From Sphingomonas sp. DG1-23 (GTDB taxonomy: Bacteria; Pseudomonadota; Alphaproteobacteria; Sphingomonadales; Sphingomonadaceae), in NCBI RefSeq assembly GCF_030730875.1, contig NZ_JAVAMA010000006.1, positions 232,845 to 296,844 on the forward strand: a stretch of DNA of 64,000 nt, in the 5' to 3' direction. Every line of letters begins with the position of its first letter. Position 1 is the stretch's first letter. The position numbers and the translations under genes were made by a program. This document shows, piece by piece, positions 6,180-15,480 of this stretch. The notes beneath the pieces are model-generated. The model did no database searches. It was not told the origin of the DNA and was given only the letters and a program-made list of their open reading frames with translations.

Positions 6180-9100
6180 ATGCGCCTCTCACGTTTCTTC
6201 ATCACGCGCCCGATCTTCGCGGCGGTCATCTCGGTCGTCATCACGATCATCGGCGCGATCGCCTATCTGGCGCTGCCGATCTCGCAATATCCCGACATCG
6301 TCCCGCCGACGGTGACGGTCACCGCCGCCTATCCCGGCGCTTCGGCCGAGACGGTTGCCGAAACCGTCGCCGCGCCGATCGAGCAGGAAATCAACGGCGT
6401 CGACGACATGCTCTACCAGTCGTCGCAATCGACCGGCGACGGCAACGTCACGATCACCGTGACCTTCAAGTCGGGCACCGATCTCGATGCCGCGCAGGTG
6501 CTGGTGCAGAACCGCGTCGCGGTCGCGATCCCGCGCCTCCCCGAAGAGGTGCAGCGGCTCGGCGTGGTCACGCGCAAGACCACCCCGGACTTCCTGATGG
6601 TGGTCAATCTGATCTCTCCCGACAATTCGGTCGACCGCAGCTACATCTCGAATTACGCGCTGACCCAGGTCAAGGACCGGCTGGCGCGTATCGAGGGCGT
6701 CGGCGACGTCCGCATGTTCGGCGCGCGCGACTATGCGATGCGCGTGTGGATCGATCCGGGCCGTGCCGCCGCGCTCGACCTGACCGCGGGCGACATCGTC
6801 CAGGCGCTGCGCGGCCAGAATATCCAGGTTGCCGCCGGCTCGCTCGGCCAGCCGGGCTCCACGCCGAGCGGCAATGCGTTCCAGCTCAACATCGAGACGC
6901 ACGGCCGCCTCAAGGATCCGGCCGAATTCGGCCAGGTCGTGATCCGCACCGACGCCAGCGGGCGCCAGGTCCGGGTGAGCGACGTCGCGCGGGTCGAACT
7001 GGGCGCCGCGGACTATTCGTCGAACACCTATCTCTCCAACCAGCCCACCGTGATCCTCGGCGTCTTCCAGCGCCCGGGCTCGAACGCGCTCGCCTCGGCG
7101 CAGGCGATCGAGCACGAGCTCGAGACGATGTCCAAGAACTTCCCCAAGGGCCTCGAATATCGCGTCATCTACAACCCGACCGAGTTCATCGCCCAGTCGA
7201 TCGACGCGGTCTATCACACGCTGGCCGAGGCGATCCTGCTCGTCGTGCTGGTGGTGATCGTCTTCCTTCAGAAATGGCGTGCGGCGATCATCCCGGTGGT
7301 GGCGATCCCGGTCTCGCTGATCGGCACCATGGCGGTGCTGCTGCCGCTCGGTTACTCGCTCAACAACCTCTCGCTGTTCGGCCTCGTGCTGGCGATCGGC
7401 ATCGTCGTCGACGACGCGATCGTCGTGGTCGAGAATGTCGAGCGCAACCTCGCCCGGGGCATGTCCTCGCTCGAGGCGGCGAAGACCTCGATGGACGAAG
7501 TGTCGGGCGCGCTCGTCGCGATCGTCCTCGTGCTGCTCGCAGTGTTCCTGCCGACCCTGTTCCTCAACGGTCTGTCGGGCGCCTTCTACAAGCAGTTTGC
7601 CGTGACCATCTCGGCGGCGACCGCGATCTCGCTGCTCGTCTCGCTGACGCTGTCGCCCGCGCTCGCCGCCTTGCTGCTCAAGGGACATGAGGGCGAACCG
7701 AAAGGACCGATCTCGCGGCTCGTCAATCGCGGCGCCGACTTGTTCAACCGCGGTTTCGAGCGGCTGAGCGACGGCTATTCGCGGCTGACGCGTGCGCTGG
7801 TCACCCGGCCCAAGCGGATGATGGTTACCTATGCCGGTCTGATCGCAGCGACGATCGGCATGTTCTGGGTGACCCCGGTCGGCTTCATCCCGGCGCAGGA
7901 CCAAGGCTATTTCCTGACCGTGATCCAGCTGCCGCCGGGCTCGTCGCTCGAACGCACCGACGAAGTGATGCGCAAGGTCGTCGCGCGCATCCTGCCGATC
8001 AAGGGCGTCAAGGGCTCGGTGATGCTCGCGGGCTTCGACGGCCCGTCGCAGACCCTCGCGCCAAACTCGGCCGCGGCCTATGTGCCCCTGCTTTCCTTCG
8101 AGGAGCGCAAGAAGCTCGGCGTCAATTACGCCGGCATCATGAACGAGGCGCGCACGCGCACCGCCGACATCAACGAGGCGATGCTGCTCGTCGTCCCGCC
8201 GCCGCTCATTCAGGGCATCGGCTCGGCCGGTGGTTTCCGGCTGATGGTCCAGGATCGTGGCGAGCACGGCTATGACCAACTCGGCAAGACCGCGTTCGGG
8301 CTGATCGGCCAGGCCAATCAGACTGCGGGCCTCCAGCAGATCTACACCTTCTTCAACACCGCCACGCCGCGCGTCTTCGCCGATATCGACCGGCGCAAGG
8401 CCAATCTGCTCGGCGTCCCGCCCGAGCGGGTATTCGAGGCGCTCAACGTCTATCTCGGTTCGACCTTCGTGAACGACTTCAACATGCTCGGGCGCACCTA
8501 TCGGGTCACCGCGCAGGCAGATGCGCCGTTCCGTGCCACCGAAGCCGACATCGCCAACCTCAAGACTCGCTCGAATTCGGGCGCGATGGTGCCGATCGGC
8601 TCGGTGTCGACCTTCGAGAACAAGACCGGACCGTATCGGGTGACGCGCTACAATCTGTTCCCCGCGGTCGAGGTCGATGGCGACACCGCACCGGGCTACA
8701 GCTCGGGCGCCTCGCTCGACTCGATGGAGAAGCTCGCGAGCCAGCTGCCTCCCGGCTACGGCGCCGAATGGACCGGCATCGCCTATCAGCAGAAGATGGC
8801 GGGAAGCACCGCGGGTCTCGTGTTCGCACTGGCGGTGCTGTTCGTCTTCCTCGTGCTCGCGGCGCAATATGAGAGCCTGACGATGCCGCTGGCGATCATC
8901 CTGATCGTGCCGATGTGTCTGCTCGCGGCCATGGCCGGGGTAAACCTGCGGGGAATGGACAATAATGTCCTCACGCAGATCGGCCTCGTCGTGCTGATCG
9001 CGCTCGCCGCCAAGAACGCGATCCTCGTGGTCGAGTTCGCCAAGCAGGCCGAGGACGAGGACGGGCTTTCGCCGGTGGAAGCCGCGATCCGTGCCGCGCG

Positions 9101-9362
9101 CGATCGCCTGCGGCCGATCCTGATGACGTCGTTCGCGTTCATCCTCGGCGCGGTGCCGCTGCTGATCGCGAGCGGGGCAGGGGCGGAGCTCCGTCAGGCG
9201 CTGGGCACGGCGGTGTTCTTCGGAATGATGGGCGTGACCGCGTTCGGTCTGCTCTTCACGCCAACCTTCTACGTCGTCTGCCGCGGGCTTGGACAGCGTC
9301 TCGCGCGCAGACGGCGTGGATCGGGCGGGCATGCCGAACCCGTGCTCCAGCCGGCAGAGTAA
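6180..9362 (+). CDS. RND multidrug efflux pump, MexF/AcrB type
   Basis: This 1060-residue proton-driven exporter has the usual family length. The N-terminus MRLSRFFITRPIFAAVIS is canonical. The TM4 proton-relay aspartates are present in AIGIVVDDAIVVVENVERN. The mid-protein motif GFIPAQDQGYF begins the second half, and the TM10 lysine is in LAAKNAILVVEFAKQ. Substrates cannot be read from sequence; MexF-like pumps handle chloramphenicol, quinolones and similar compounds. The start at 6180 follows a GAGGAG ribosome-binding site; upstream in-frame codons fall in repeat C. It is the second component of the TetR-controlled operon. Confidence 0.95.
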   Translation: MRLSRFFITRPIFAAVISVVITIIGAIAYLALPISQYPDIVPPTVTVTAAYPGASAETVAETVAAPIEQEINGVDDMLYQSSQSTGDGNVTITVTFKSGTDLDAAQVLVQNRVAVAIPRLPEEVQRLGVVTRKTTPDFLMVVNLISPDNSVDRSYISNYALTQVKDRLARIEGVGDVRMFGARDYAMRVWIDPGRAAALDLTAGDIVQALRGQNIQVAAGSLGQPGSTPSGNAFQLNIETHGRLKDPAEFGQVVIRTDASGRQVRVSDVARVELGAADYSSNTYLSNQPTVILGVFQRPGSNALASAQAIEHELETMSKNFPKGLEYRVIYNPTEFIAQSIDAVYHTLAEAILLVVLVVIVFLQKWRAAIIPVVAIPVSLIGTMAVLLPLGYSLNNLSLFGLVLAIGIVVDDAIVVVENVERNLARGMSSLEAAKTSMDEVSGALVAIVLVLLAVFLPTLFLNGLSGAFYKQFAVTISAATAISLLVSLTLSPALAALLLKGHEGEPKGPISRLVNRGADLFNRGFERLSDGYSRLTRALVTRPKRMMVTYAGLIAATIGMFWVTPVGFIPAQDQGYFLTVIQLPPGSSLERTDEVMRKVVARILPIKGVKGSVMLAGFDGPSQTLAPNSAAAYVPLLSFEERKKLGVNYAGIMNEARTRTADINEAMLLVVPPPLIQGIGSAGGFRLMVQDRGEHGYDQLGKTAFGLIGQANQTAGLQQIYTFFNTATPRVFADIDRRKANLLGVPPERVFEALNVYLGSTFVNDFNMLGRTYRVTAQADAPFRATEADIANLKTRSNSGAMVPIGSVSTFENKTGPYRVTRYNLFPAVEVDGDTAPGYSSGASLDSMEKLASQLPPGYGAEWTGIAYQQKMAGSTAGLVFALAVLFVFLVLAAQYESLTMPLAIILIVPMCLLAAMAGVNLRGMDNNVLTQIGLVVLIALAAKNAILVVEFAKQAEDEDGLSPVEAAIRAARDRLRPILMTSFAFILGAVPLLIASGAGAELRQALGTAVFFGMMGVTAFGLLFTPTFYVVCRGLGQRLARRRRGSGGHAEPVLQPAE

Positions 9363-9373
9363 CCAATGACGTC

Positions 9374-9466
9374 ACCCTCACCCTTCCGGCGCCTATGGCG
9401 CCTCCCTCCCTCTCCCGACGGGAGAGGGAAGGAGCCCGCCGCCGCAGGCGGTGGAAAGGGTGAGGG
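9374..9466. repeat. Inverted repeat, family D (CCCTCACCCTTCC...GGAAAGGGTGAGGG)
   Basis: Nested arms CCCTCACCCTTCC / GGAAAGGGTGAGGG and CTCCCTCTCCC / GGGAGAGGGAAGGAG fill the gap between the pump and outer-membrane factor genes. The element ends about 20 bp before the downstream start. Confidence 0.75.
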
Positions 9467-9488
9467 CGATTATCAAGGATAACGAAAT

Positions 9489-10889
9489 ATGCGCACCCTC
9501 TTCGCCACTGCCTCCGCACTCGCGCTCGCCGCGTGCGCCGCCGGCCCCGATTATGTCGCCCCGGTTCACCCGCAGACCGCTGCGGGAAACTTCGTCGCGG
9601 CCAGCCCCGCGGTCACCCCCGAGCCCGTCAAGGGCGACTGGTGGCGGCTCTACAACGATCCGGTGCTCGATCAGCTCGTCACCGACGCGCTCGCCGCGAA
9701 CACCGATGTCCGTGTCGCGGTCGCCCGGATCGCCCGCGCCCGCGCGGTGCTGCGCGGCGCGCGTGCCGATCGGCTGCCGCAGGCGGGCGTGAGCGCCGGC
9801 GCCAATTACACCCGCTTGCCCGAGGGCCAGCGCCCGCCCGGCGCCGCGCGGGAAGATTGGCAGATCGATGCCGGGCTGGACGTCTCGTACGAAGTCGATC
9901 TGTTCGGCCGCGTCTCGCGCAACATCGAGGCCGGCCGTGGCGACCTTGCCGCCGCCGAGGCCGATGCCGACGCCGTCCGGGTGATCGTCGCCGCCGAGAC
10001 GGCGCGGGCCTATGCTGATGCCGCCTCCGCCGCCGAGCGGCTCGCGGTGGCCGAGCGTATCGTCAAATTGCTCGATCAGTCGATCGACCTGACCGAGCGC
10101 CGCCGCAATGTCGGGCTCGCGACAAGGCTCGATACCGCCCGTATCGGCGCGCTGCGCAACCAGCGTCAGGCCGAAGTCCCTGCGCTCGCCGCCCAGCGCG
10201 ACGCGGCCTTGTTCCGGCTCGCCACGCTCACCGGCCGCACGCCTGCCGATCTTCCGGACACTGCTCGTGTGCGTACCGAGACGCTCCGCCTCAACCAGCC
10301 TATCCCGGTCGGCGACGGGGCGGCGTTGCTCGCCCGCCGCCCCGACATCCGCGCCGCCGAGCGGCGCCTCGCGGCGAACACCGCGCGGATCGGCGTGGCG
10401 ACCGCCGATCTCTATCCGAAGATCTCGCTGGGCGGCTCGGTCGGGTCGACCGGCAACAATGTCGGCGACATCTTCACCGGCGGGCCGCTGCGCTGGCTGC
10501 TCGGCGGGCTGATCAACTGGGCAGTCAATCCCGAACCCGCTCGCGCGCGCATCGCCGCGGCGGAAGCCGATACCCAGGCATCGCTCGCCACCTTCGACGG
10601 CGTCGTGCTCGGGGCGCTGCAGGAGACCGAGACCGCGCTTTCGGCCTATGCCCATGCGCTCGAACGGCGCAGCGCGCTGCAGGCGGCGCAGACCGAGGCG
10701 CTGGCCGCGGTCAATATCGCCCGCGCCCGCCAACGCGAGGGCGATATCGACTCGCTGGCACTGCTCGATGCCGAACGCACCTTCGCCGATGCCGAGGCGG
10801 CGCTGGCGACCGCGGACGCGCAGATCGCCGATACGCAGGTCGATCTGTTCAAGGCGCTCGGTGGAGGATGGCAGACGCCACAAGCATAA
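9489..10889 (+). CDS. Outer-membrane efflux lipoprotein, OprM/NodT family
   Basis: The 466-residue protein is the third part of the tripartite pump. The signal peptide ends in a lipobox (LAAC, Cys16), so it should be a lipoprotein. Two outer-membrane efflux repeats follow, with typical motifs DWWRLYNDPVLDQLV near residue 52, PDIRAAERRLAANTARIGVA, and LYPKISLGGSVGSTG. TolC-like trimers form the channel through the outer membrane. It lies 126 bp after the pump gene with repeat D between. The next gene converges on it, with repeat A2 in the gap, so the operon probably ends here. Confidence 0.93.
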   Translation: MRTLFATASALALAACAAGPDYVAPVHPQTAAGNFVAASPAVTPEPVKGDWWRLYNDPVLDQLVTDALAANTDVRVAVARIARARAVLRGARADRLPQAGVSAGANYTRLPEGQRPPGAAREDWQIDAGLDVSYEVDLFGRVSRNIEAGRGDLAAAEADADAVRVIVAAETARAYADAASAAERLAVAERIVKLLDQSIDLTERRRNVGLATRLDTARIGALRNQRQAEVPALAAQRDAALFRLATLTGRTPADLPDTARVRTETLRLNQPIPVGDGAALLARRPDIRAAERRLAANTARIGVATADLYPKISLGGSVGSTGNNVGDIFTGGPLRWLLGGLINWAVNPEPARARIAAAEADTQASLATFDGVVLGALQETETALSAYAHALERRSALQAAQTEALAAVNIARARQREGDIDSLALLDAERTFADAEAALATADAQIADTQVDLFKALGGGWQTPQA

Positions 10890-10891
10890 CC

Positions 10892-10969
10892 GTGCTCCTG
10901 CGAAGGCAGGAGCCCAGGATTACGGACGGGTCGCTTCGTAACTCTGGGCTCCTGCTTTCGCAGGAGCAC
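10892..10969. repeat. Inverted repeat, family A copy 2
   Basis: GTGCTCCTGCGAAGGCAGGAGC and GCTCCTGCTTTCGCAGGAGCAC form the two arms, as in the copy at 1431-1511; the middle sequence differs. The repeat sits between two converging genes and could serve as a bidirectional transcription stop. Confidence 0.85.
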
Positions 10970-10977
10970 TGAATTGC

Positions 10978-12168
10978 TTACCGCCCCTTGCGCTCGTCCG
11001 CGATGCGCACCAGCCGGAGTACGTTTCCGCTCCACATCTTCTCGATGTCCGCGGCCGAATAGCCCGCCTGCCGCAGCCGCGCAGTGACCTTGGGCAGCGC
11101 ATCGATATCCTCGAATCCGGGCACCCCGCCACCGCCGTCCCAATCGGCGCCGAAGCAGACATGGTCGACGCCGGCCACCTCGATCAAATGGAGTACCAGC
11201 CGCATATAGGTCTCGAAATCGGCCTGTTGCGACGGCGCGGTCTTCTCGATCTCCCGCAGCCGACGGGTGAGCGTCGCGACTTCCGCGGCGGACAGCCCGA
11301 GCTTCCCCGCATCCTCGAGCTTGTCCGAGATTTCCGAGCGTTCGGCATTGGGATTCGATTTGCCGAGATAGGCGGCGTTGGCGCAGATCGCGCCGCCCGA
11401 GGCGGCGAGCTTGCGGAGACGCGCATCGTCGAGGTTGCGCGCATGATCGAAGATCGCCTTCGAGCCCGAGTGCGACAGGATCACCGGCGTTTTGGATAGC
11501 GCTATCATCTGATCGAGCACCGCGTCCGAAGCGTGGCTCGCGTCGAGCACCATGCCGAGCCGGTTCATCTCGGCGACCCATCGCTTGCCCAGCGGGCTGA
11601 GGCCGTTCCATCTGGGCGTGTCGGTCGCCGAATCGGCGAACTGATTGTTGCGGAAATGCACCGGCGACGCCATCCGCACCCCGCGCTTGTAGAATTCGCC
11701 GAGCAGCGAGAGGTCCTCGCCCAGCGGGTAGCTGTTCTCGATGCTGATGAAGCCGAAGCGCTTGCCGGCCTTGTCGAGCCGCGCGGGGTCGCTGGCATTG
11801 GTCGCCAACCCGATCCGGTCGGGGAATTTGGCGAGAGTCGCATGGATTTCGTCCGAGCGACCGAGCGCGAACGCCTTGGCGGCAGCATAGCCTTCGGGCG
11901 TCAGCGGTCCCGATGCGGTATAGATCACGAAGAACCCGCCATCGAGATCGCCTGCGTCCATCCGCCCGAGATCGACCTGTACCGGATCGGTCTCGCGATC
12001 GTGGCGCGCGCCGAAATCCCAGCCGGGGCGGCTGAAATGGATCGGGGTGTCAAGGTGCGTGTCGAGCGTCAGCAGCCTCTTGTGCAGGTCTCCATCCTTG
12101 CCCGGCGCGGCGCGCGAACTGGCGCAGGCAGTGGTGGCGAGCAGGGCAAGCAGGACGAGCTTCTTCAT
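10978..12168 (-). CDS. Membrane dipeptidase (peptidase M19) lipoprotein
   Basis: The 396-residue zinc dipeptidase has a lipoprotein signal ending TTAC (Cys15), so it probably acts in the periplasm attached to a membrane. Metal-binding motifs of the M19 (renal dipeptidase) family are visible: DTHLD near residue 36, the glutamate in SIENS, and the histidines in LDASHAS and ILSHSGSKA. The C-terminus carries DHVCFGADWDGGGG and ADIEKMWSGNVLRL, typical of the family. It probably cleaves dipeptides, possibly with D-residues. It stands alone and diverges from the TonB receptor at 12414. Confidence 0.92.
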   Translation of the reverse strand: MKKLVLLALLATTACASSRAAPGKDGDLHKRLLTLDTHLDTPIHFSRPGWDFGARHDRETDPVQVDLGRMDAGDLDGGFFVIYTASGPLTPEGYAAAKAFALGRSDEIHATLAKFPDRIGLATNASDPARLDKAGKRFGFISIENSYPLGEDLSLLGEFYKRGVRMASPVHFRNNQFADSATDTPRWNGLSPLGKRWVAEMNRLGMVLDASHASDAVLDQMIALSKTPVILSHSGSKAIFDHARNLDDARLRKLAASGGAICANAAYLGKSNPNAERSEISDKLEDAGKLGLSAAEVATLTRRLREIEKTAPSQQADFETYMRLVLHLIEVAGVDHVCFGADWDGGGGVPGFEDIDALPKVTARLRQAGYSAADIEKMWSGNVLRLVRIADERKGR

Positions 12169-12279
12169 CGGGCACCTCGGATCAGCGATTTCCCCCTAGG
12201 TATGGCGCCGGTGCCGGCACCCGTACAAGCCCACCCGAAAGCGCCCCACCATAGCCCTTCTGCATATTGCAATAGCTAC

Positions 12280-12308
12280 TTGTATATGAAAAATGTTAGC
12301 GCTAATAA
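12280..12308 (+). promoter_or_regulatory. Probable promoter of the first TonB-receptor module
   Basis: TTGTAT (12280-12285) and TAATAA (12303-12308) are spaced by exactly 17 bp. The -10 box overlaps the LacI-type dyad at 12294-12307. About 105 nt of leader lie before the start codon. Confidence 0.5.
12294..12307. promoter_or_regulatory. LacI/GalR-type operator (TGTTAGCGCTAATA)
   Basis: The core TTAGCGCTAA (12296-12305) is a perfect palindrome with the central CG expected of LacI-family sites. It overlaps the -10 box of the receptor promoter. Related sites lie at 30346 and 32140. Confidence 0.65.
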
Positions 12309-12413
12309 ATATGACGGTCACCCCGCCCATCAGAGGCCGGGGGGCGCTACGGAGGGGTTTCGCGCGGTATCGGGCCGTGCGCTTCCTTTCCGTGAACGAG
12401 GAGGGGGAGAGTG

Positions 12414-15401
12414 ATGGTTGAGGTTCGTTCCGGGCTTCGCGGGTCGCGCGCAAAGCGGATCCGCTGCGGTGTTTCCACGCTGGCGCTTGCCGCGACCGGC
12501 TGGGTCGCTCCCGCCTTCGCCGCCGACGACCCGCCGGCGATGCCGCCGCAGGAGCAGGCCGCGCCCGCGGCGGGGCAGGAAGAGATCATCGTCACCGGCA
12601 TCCGCGCCTCGCTGACCAGCGCGCGCAACATCAAGCGCAATGCCGACCAGATCGTCGATTCGGTGACGGCGCAGGACATCGGCGCGCTTCCCGACCGCTC
12701 GGTTTCCGAGGCGCTCCAGCGCATTCCGGGGATCACGCTTCAGCGCACCAACGAGAATCGCGATCCGGCACGGCTCGCGGCCGAGGGCGGCGGGGTGTTC
12801 GTCCGCGGGCTCTCGTCGGTCCGCTCGGAGACCAATGGCCGCGACGTCTTCTCGGCGAACAATGGCCGCGGGCTGAGCTTCGAGGATGTCTCGCCCGATC
12901 TCTATGCCGGCATCGACGTCTACAAGAATCCGTCGGCCGAGATGATCGAAGGCGGCATCGGCGGGATCGTCGATCTGCGCACGCGCAAGCCGTTCGACAG
13001 CGAAGGCCAGGTCATCGCCTTGTCGGGCGACTATAACTACGCCGACATGCGCGACAAAGGCTATTGGTCGGGCAACGCGCTGTACAGCAATCGCTGGGAT
13101 GTCGGGCTCGGCGAGGTGGGCATCCTGCTCTCGGCCAGCGTCAACAATATCGGCAACCGTACCGACAGCATCCAGCTCGGCACCTATACCGTACGCGCGA
13201 ATGGCGGCGCGCCTTCGGGCTTCCAGAACATCCTCGTTCCCTCTTCGCTGGGCTGGCGCCGGATCGACTGGGAGCAGAAGCGCACCGCGTTCAACGGGTC
13301 GGTCCAGTTCCGCCCGGATCCCGACATGACCTTCACCTTCGAAGGCTTCATCGCCTCGGCGGATCCGAAGGACATAGAGCATGCCGAAGGCGTCTATCAG
13401 CTGCCCGATTACGACAGCACGTATCAGGTCAATGACACCGGTGTTCTCGAGGTCGGCACCTATCGCAACGCCAATATGGACCTCGACACCCGCTACGGCG
13501 AATCGCACAAGGTCACCCGCGATTTCTCGATCAACTGGAAGTGGACGCCGGGCGATCATTGGGCGTTCAGCGCCGACGTCCAGCGCATCTCCTCGACTTC
13601 GGACGTGCTCAGCTTCACGGCGTTCACCGAATTCGGCGTCGCCGGCGCCGATCTGACCAATCCCGGCTTCGATCCGCGCCGTCCCAACATCGCCTTCGAT
13701 CTGCGCGGCAATTCGCCGAGCGTCACGGTCACCGAGAACGGCGCCTCGCTGGCCAGCGCCAATAATTATTGGTGGGCGGCGGCGATGGATCATCTCGAGG
13801 ACAATAGCGCCGGCTCCTGGGCCGAGCGCGCCGACGTCGAGTACAAGTTCGACGACGACAGCTTCCTCCGCTCGTTCCGCGCCGGCATCCGCGCGACCGA
13901 CCGGCAGGCCGTCACCCGGCAGACGGGCTACAATTGGGGCCTGTTGTCGATGCAATATTGGATGGCCGGGGGGAATCCGGTCTATATCAACCAGACCGGC
14001 TCGCCGGCCAATTCGGGGCTGCCCAACCAGACCGAGCAATTCAATTACGACGATTTCTTTCGCGGCAGTATCGGCGTCCCCGGGGTCGGCTGGTTCCCCA
14101 CCGCCGATCTGCTGACCAACGGCACCGCCAATGCCTACAGCTATCTGCGCTCGACCCAGACCGCGGGCTGGGGCTGGGCACCGCTCACCGAGGATAGCTA
14201 CGCAAATGCCAATCCGGGGGCGGACAATGTCCTCGGCGGGGTGGCGACCCAGCGCGAGAAGACGCTCGCCGGCTATGGCATGCTGCGCTTCGGCACGGGC
14301 GCGCTGGACGGCAATATCGGCGTCCGCGTCGTCCGCACCCGCAACGAGGCGGTCGGCTATCTGAGCATCGGCACGATCACCTCGCCGTGCATCGCCTTGC
14401 CGTCGACACCCGGCTGCTCGGGCCTCGCCGGGGTGCTCGCATTCGCGAACAACGGCGCCGGCGGACGGCTGTCGAACGCGACCTATCGCAACAGCTATAC
14501 CGACGTGCTGCCGACGCTCAATCTGCGCTACAAGGTGACCGACCAGCTGCAACTGCGCTTCGCCGCCGGCAAGGCGATGGTGCGGCCCAATTTCTCGCAG
14601 CTGCGGCCCTATGCCTCGCTGGGCTTTACGCTCAATGCCGCGGGTACCGCCTTGCTGCCGCAGCCGCTGGGGCTGACCGGGCTGGCGGGAAATCCCTACC
14701 TCAAACCGACCAAGTCGACCCAGTTCGATTTCAGCGCCGAATATTATTTCGGCCGCTCGAACAGCCTGACCTTCGCGGCCTTTTACAAGGACATCAAGGA
14801 CTACATCATCACCGGCAATGCCGATGAGACCTTCACCAGCAACGGCCAGACGCTGACCTTCAACGTCGCACGCGCGGTCAATGGCGAACATGGCAAGATC
14901 AAGGGCGTCGAGCTCGCCTACACCCAATTCTTCGACATGCTGCCGGGGGCGCTCGGCGGGCTCGGTTTTCAGGGCAACGTCACCTGGATCGACAGCAGCG
15001 GCGGCGCCAACCAGCCGGTCAACACGCTCGACCCCAACCAGACCAACAACGCCCGCGACACCACCCTGCCGCTCGAGGGACTGTCGAAATGGAGCTACAA
15101 TCTTGCCGCGATCTACGAAAAATACGGCGTTTCGGCGCGGGTCGCCTATAATTGGCGCTCCGAATATCTGCTGACCACATCGGCGGCCAACCTCAACGCG
15201 CCGGTCTGGTCGGAGGATTACGGCCAGCTCGACGCCTCGCTCCTCTTCAGCATCACGGACAATATCAAGATCGGCGTGCAAGGCACCAATCTGCTCAACA
15301 CGCGCACGTTCCTGGACGTCGGAGGTGCGGTCCTCCATCCGCGCTACAGCTGGACCGATACCGACAGGCGCATCGCCGGTATTATTCGGGCCAGCTTCTG
15401 A
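12414..15401 (+). CDS. TonB-dependent receptor, Caulobacter/sphingomonad carbohydrate type
   Basis: This 995-residue outer-membrane importer has a Sec signal peptide ending APAFA (residue about 38). The plug domain begins at EEIIVTGIRASLTSARNIK and continues with IGALPDRSVSEALQRIPGI. The 22-strand barrel fills the rest, with a final strand ending in IAGIIRASF. The sequence matches what I know as the long TIGR01782-type receptors, which in Caulobacter and Xanthomonas take up oligosaccharides. The ATG at 12414 was preferred to the adjacent GTG at 12411 because of its spacing to GAGGGGGA. It heads a module with two halogenase homologues; a terminator hairpin follows, so downstream expression is probably lower. 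Confidence 0.95.
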   Translation: MVEVRSGLRGSRAKRIRCGVSTLALAATGWVAPAFAADDPPAMPPQEQAAPAAGQEEIIVTGIRASLTSARNIKRNADQIVDSVTAQDIGALPDRSVSEALQRIPGITLQRTNENRDPARLAAEGGGVFVRGLSSVRSETNGRDVFSANNGRGLSFEDVSPDLYAGIDVYKNPSAEMIEGGIGGIVDLRTRKPFDSEGQVIALSGDYNYADMRDKGYWSGNALYSNRWDVGLGEVGILLSASVNNIGNRTDSIQLGTYTVRANGGAPSGFQNILVPSSLGWRRIDWEQKRTAFNGSVQFRPDPDMTFTFEGFIASADPKDIEHAEGVYQLPDYDSTYQVNDTGVLEVGTYRNANMDLDTRYGESHKVTRDFSINWKWTPGDHWAFSADVQRISSTSDVLSFTAFTEFGVAGADLTNPGFDPRRPNIAFDLRGNSPSVTVTENGASLASANNYWWAAAMDHLEDNSAGSWAERADVEYKFDDDSFLRSFRAGIRATDRQAVTRQTGYNWGLLSMQYWMAGGNPVYINQTGSPANSGLPNQTEQFNYDDFFRGSIGVPGVGWFPTADLLTNGTANAYSYLRSTQTAGWGWAPLTEDSYANANPGADNVLGGVATQREKTLAGYGMLRFGTGALDGNIGVRVVRTRNEAVGYLSIGTITSPCIALPSTPGCSGLAGVLAFANNGAGGRLSNATYRNSYTDVLPTLNLRYKVTDQLQLRFAAGKAMVRPNFSQLRPYASLGFTLNAAGTALLPQPLGLTGLAGNPYLKPTKSTQFDFSAEYYFGRSNSLTFAAFYKDIKDYIITGNADETFTSNGQTLTFNVARAVNGEHGKIKGVELAYTQFFDMLPGALGGLGFQGNVTWIDSSGGANQPVNTLDPNQTNNARDTTLPLEGLSKWSYNLAAIYEKYGVSARVAYNWRSEYLLTTSAANLNAPVWSEDYGQLDASLLFSITDNIKIGVQGTNLLNTRTFLDVGGAVLHPRYSWTDTDRRIAGIIRASF

Positions 15402-15412
15402 TCCCAGAAACT

Positions 15413-15449
15413 CGGCGGCGCTCTCTCGGGGGCGCCGCCGCTCTTTTCT
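15413..15449 (+). terminator. Rho-independent terminator after the first TonB receptor
   Basis: CGGCGGCGC (15413-15421) and GCGCCGCCG (15432-15440) form a perfect 9-bp stem followed by CTCTTTTCT. It lies between the receptor and the first halogenase gene, which suggests partial termination inside the module. Confidence 0.75.
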
Positions 15450-15480
15450 GGCCGCCGCGTCCCGCCTAGTCTCGAGAGCC

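Noticed and set aside
6189..9332. Open frame of over 1000 codons antisense to the RND pump gene
   Set aside because: It is a shadow of the pump in high-GC DNA; its product is Arg/Asp/His-rich without any recognisable domain, while the plus strand encodes a complete conserved transporter.
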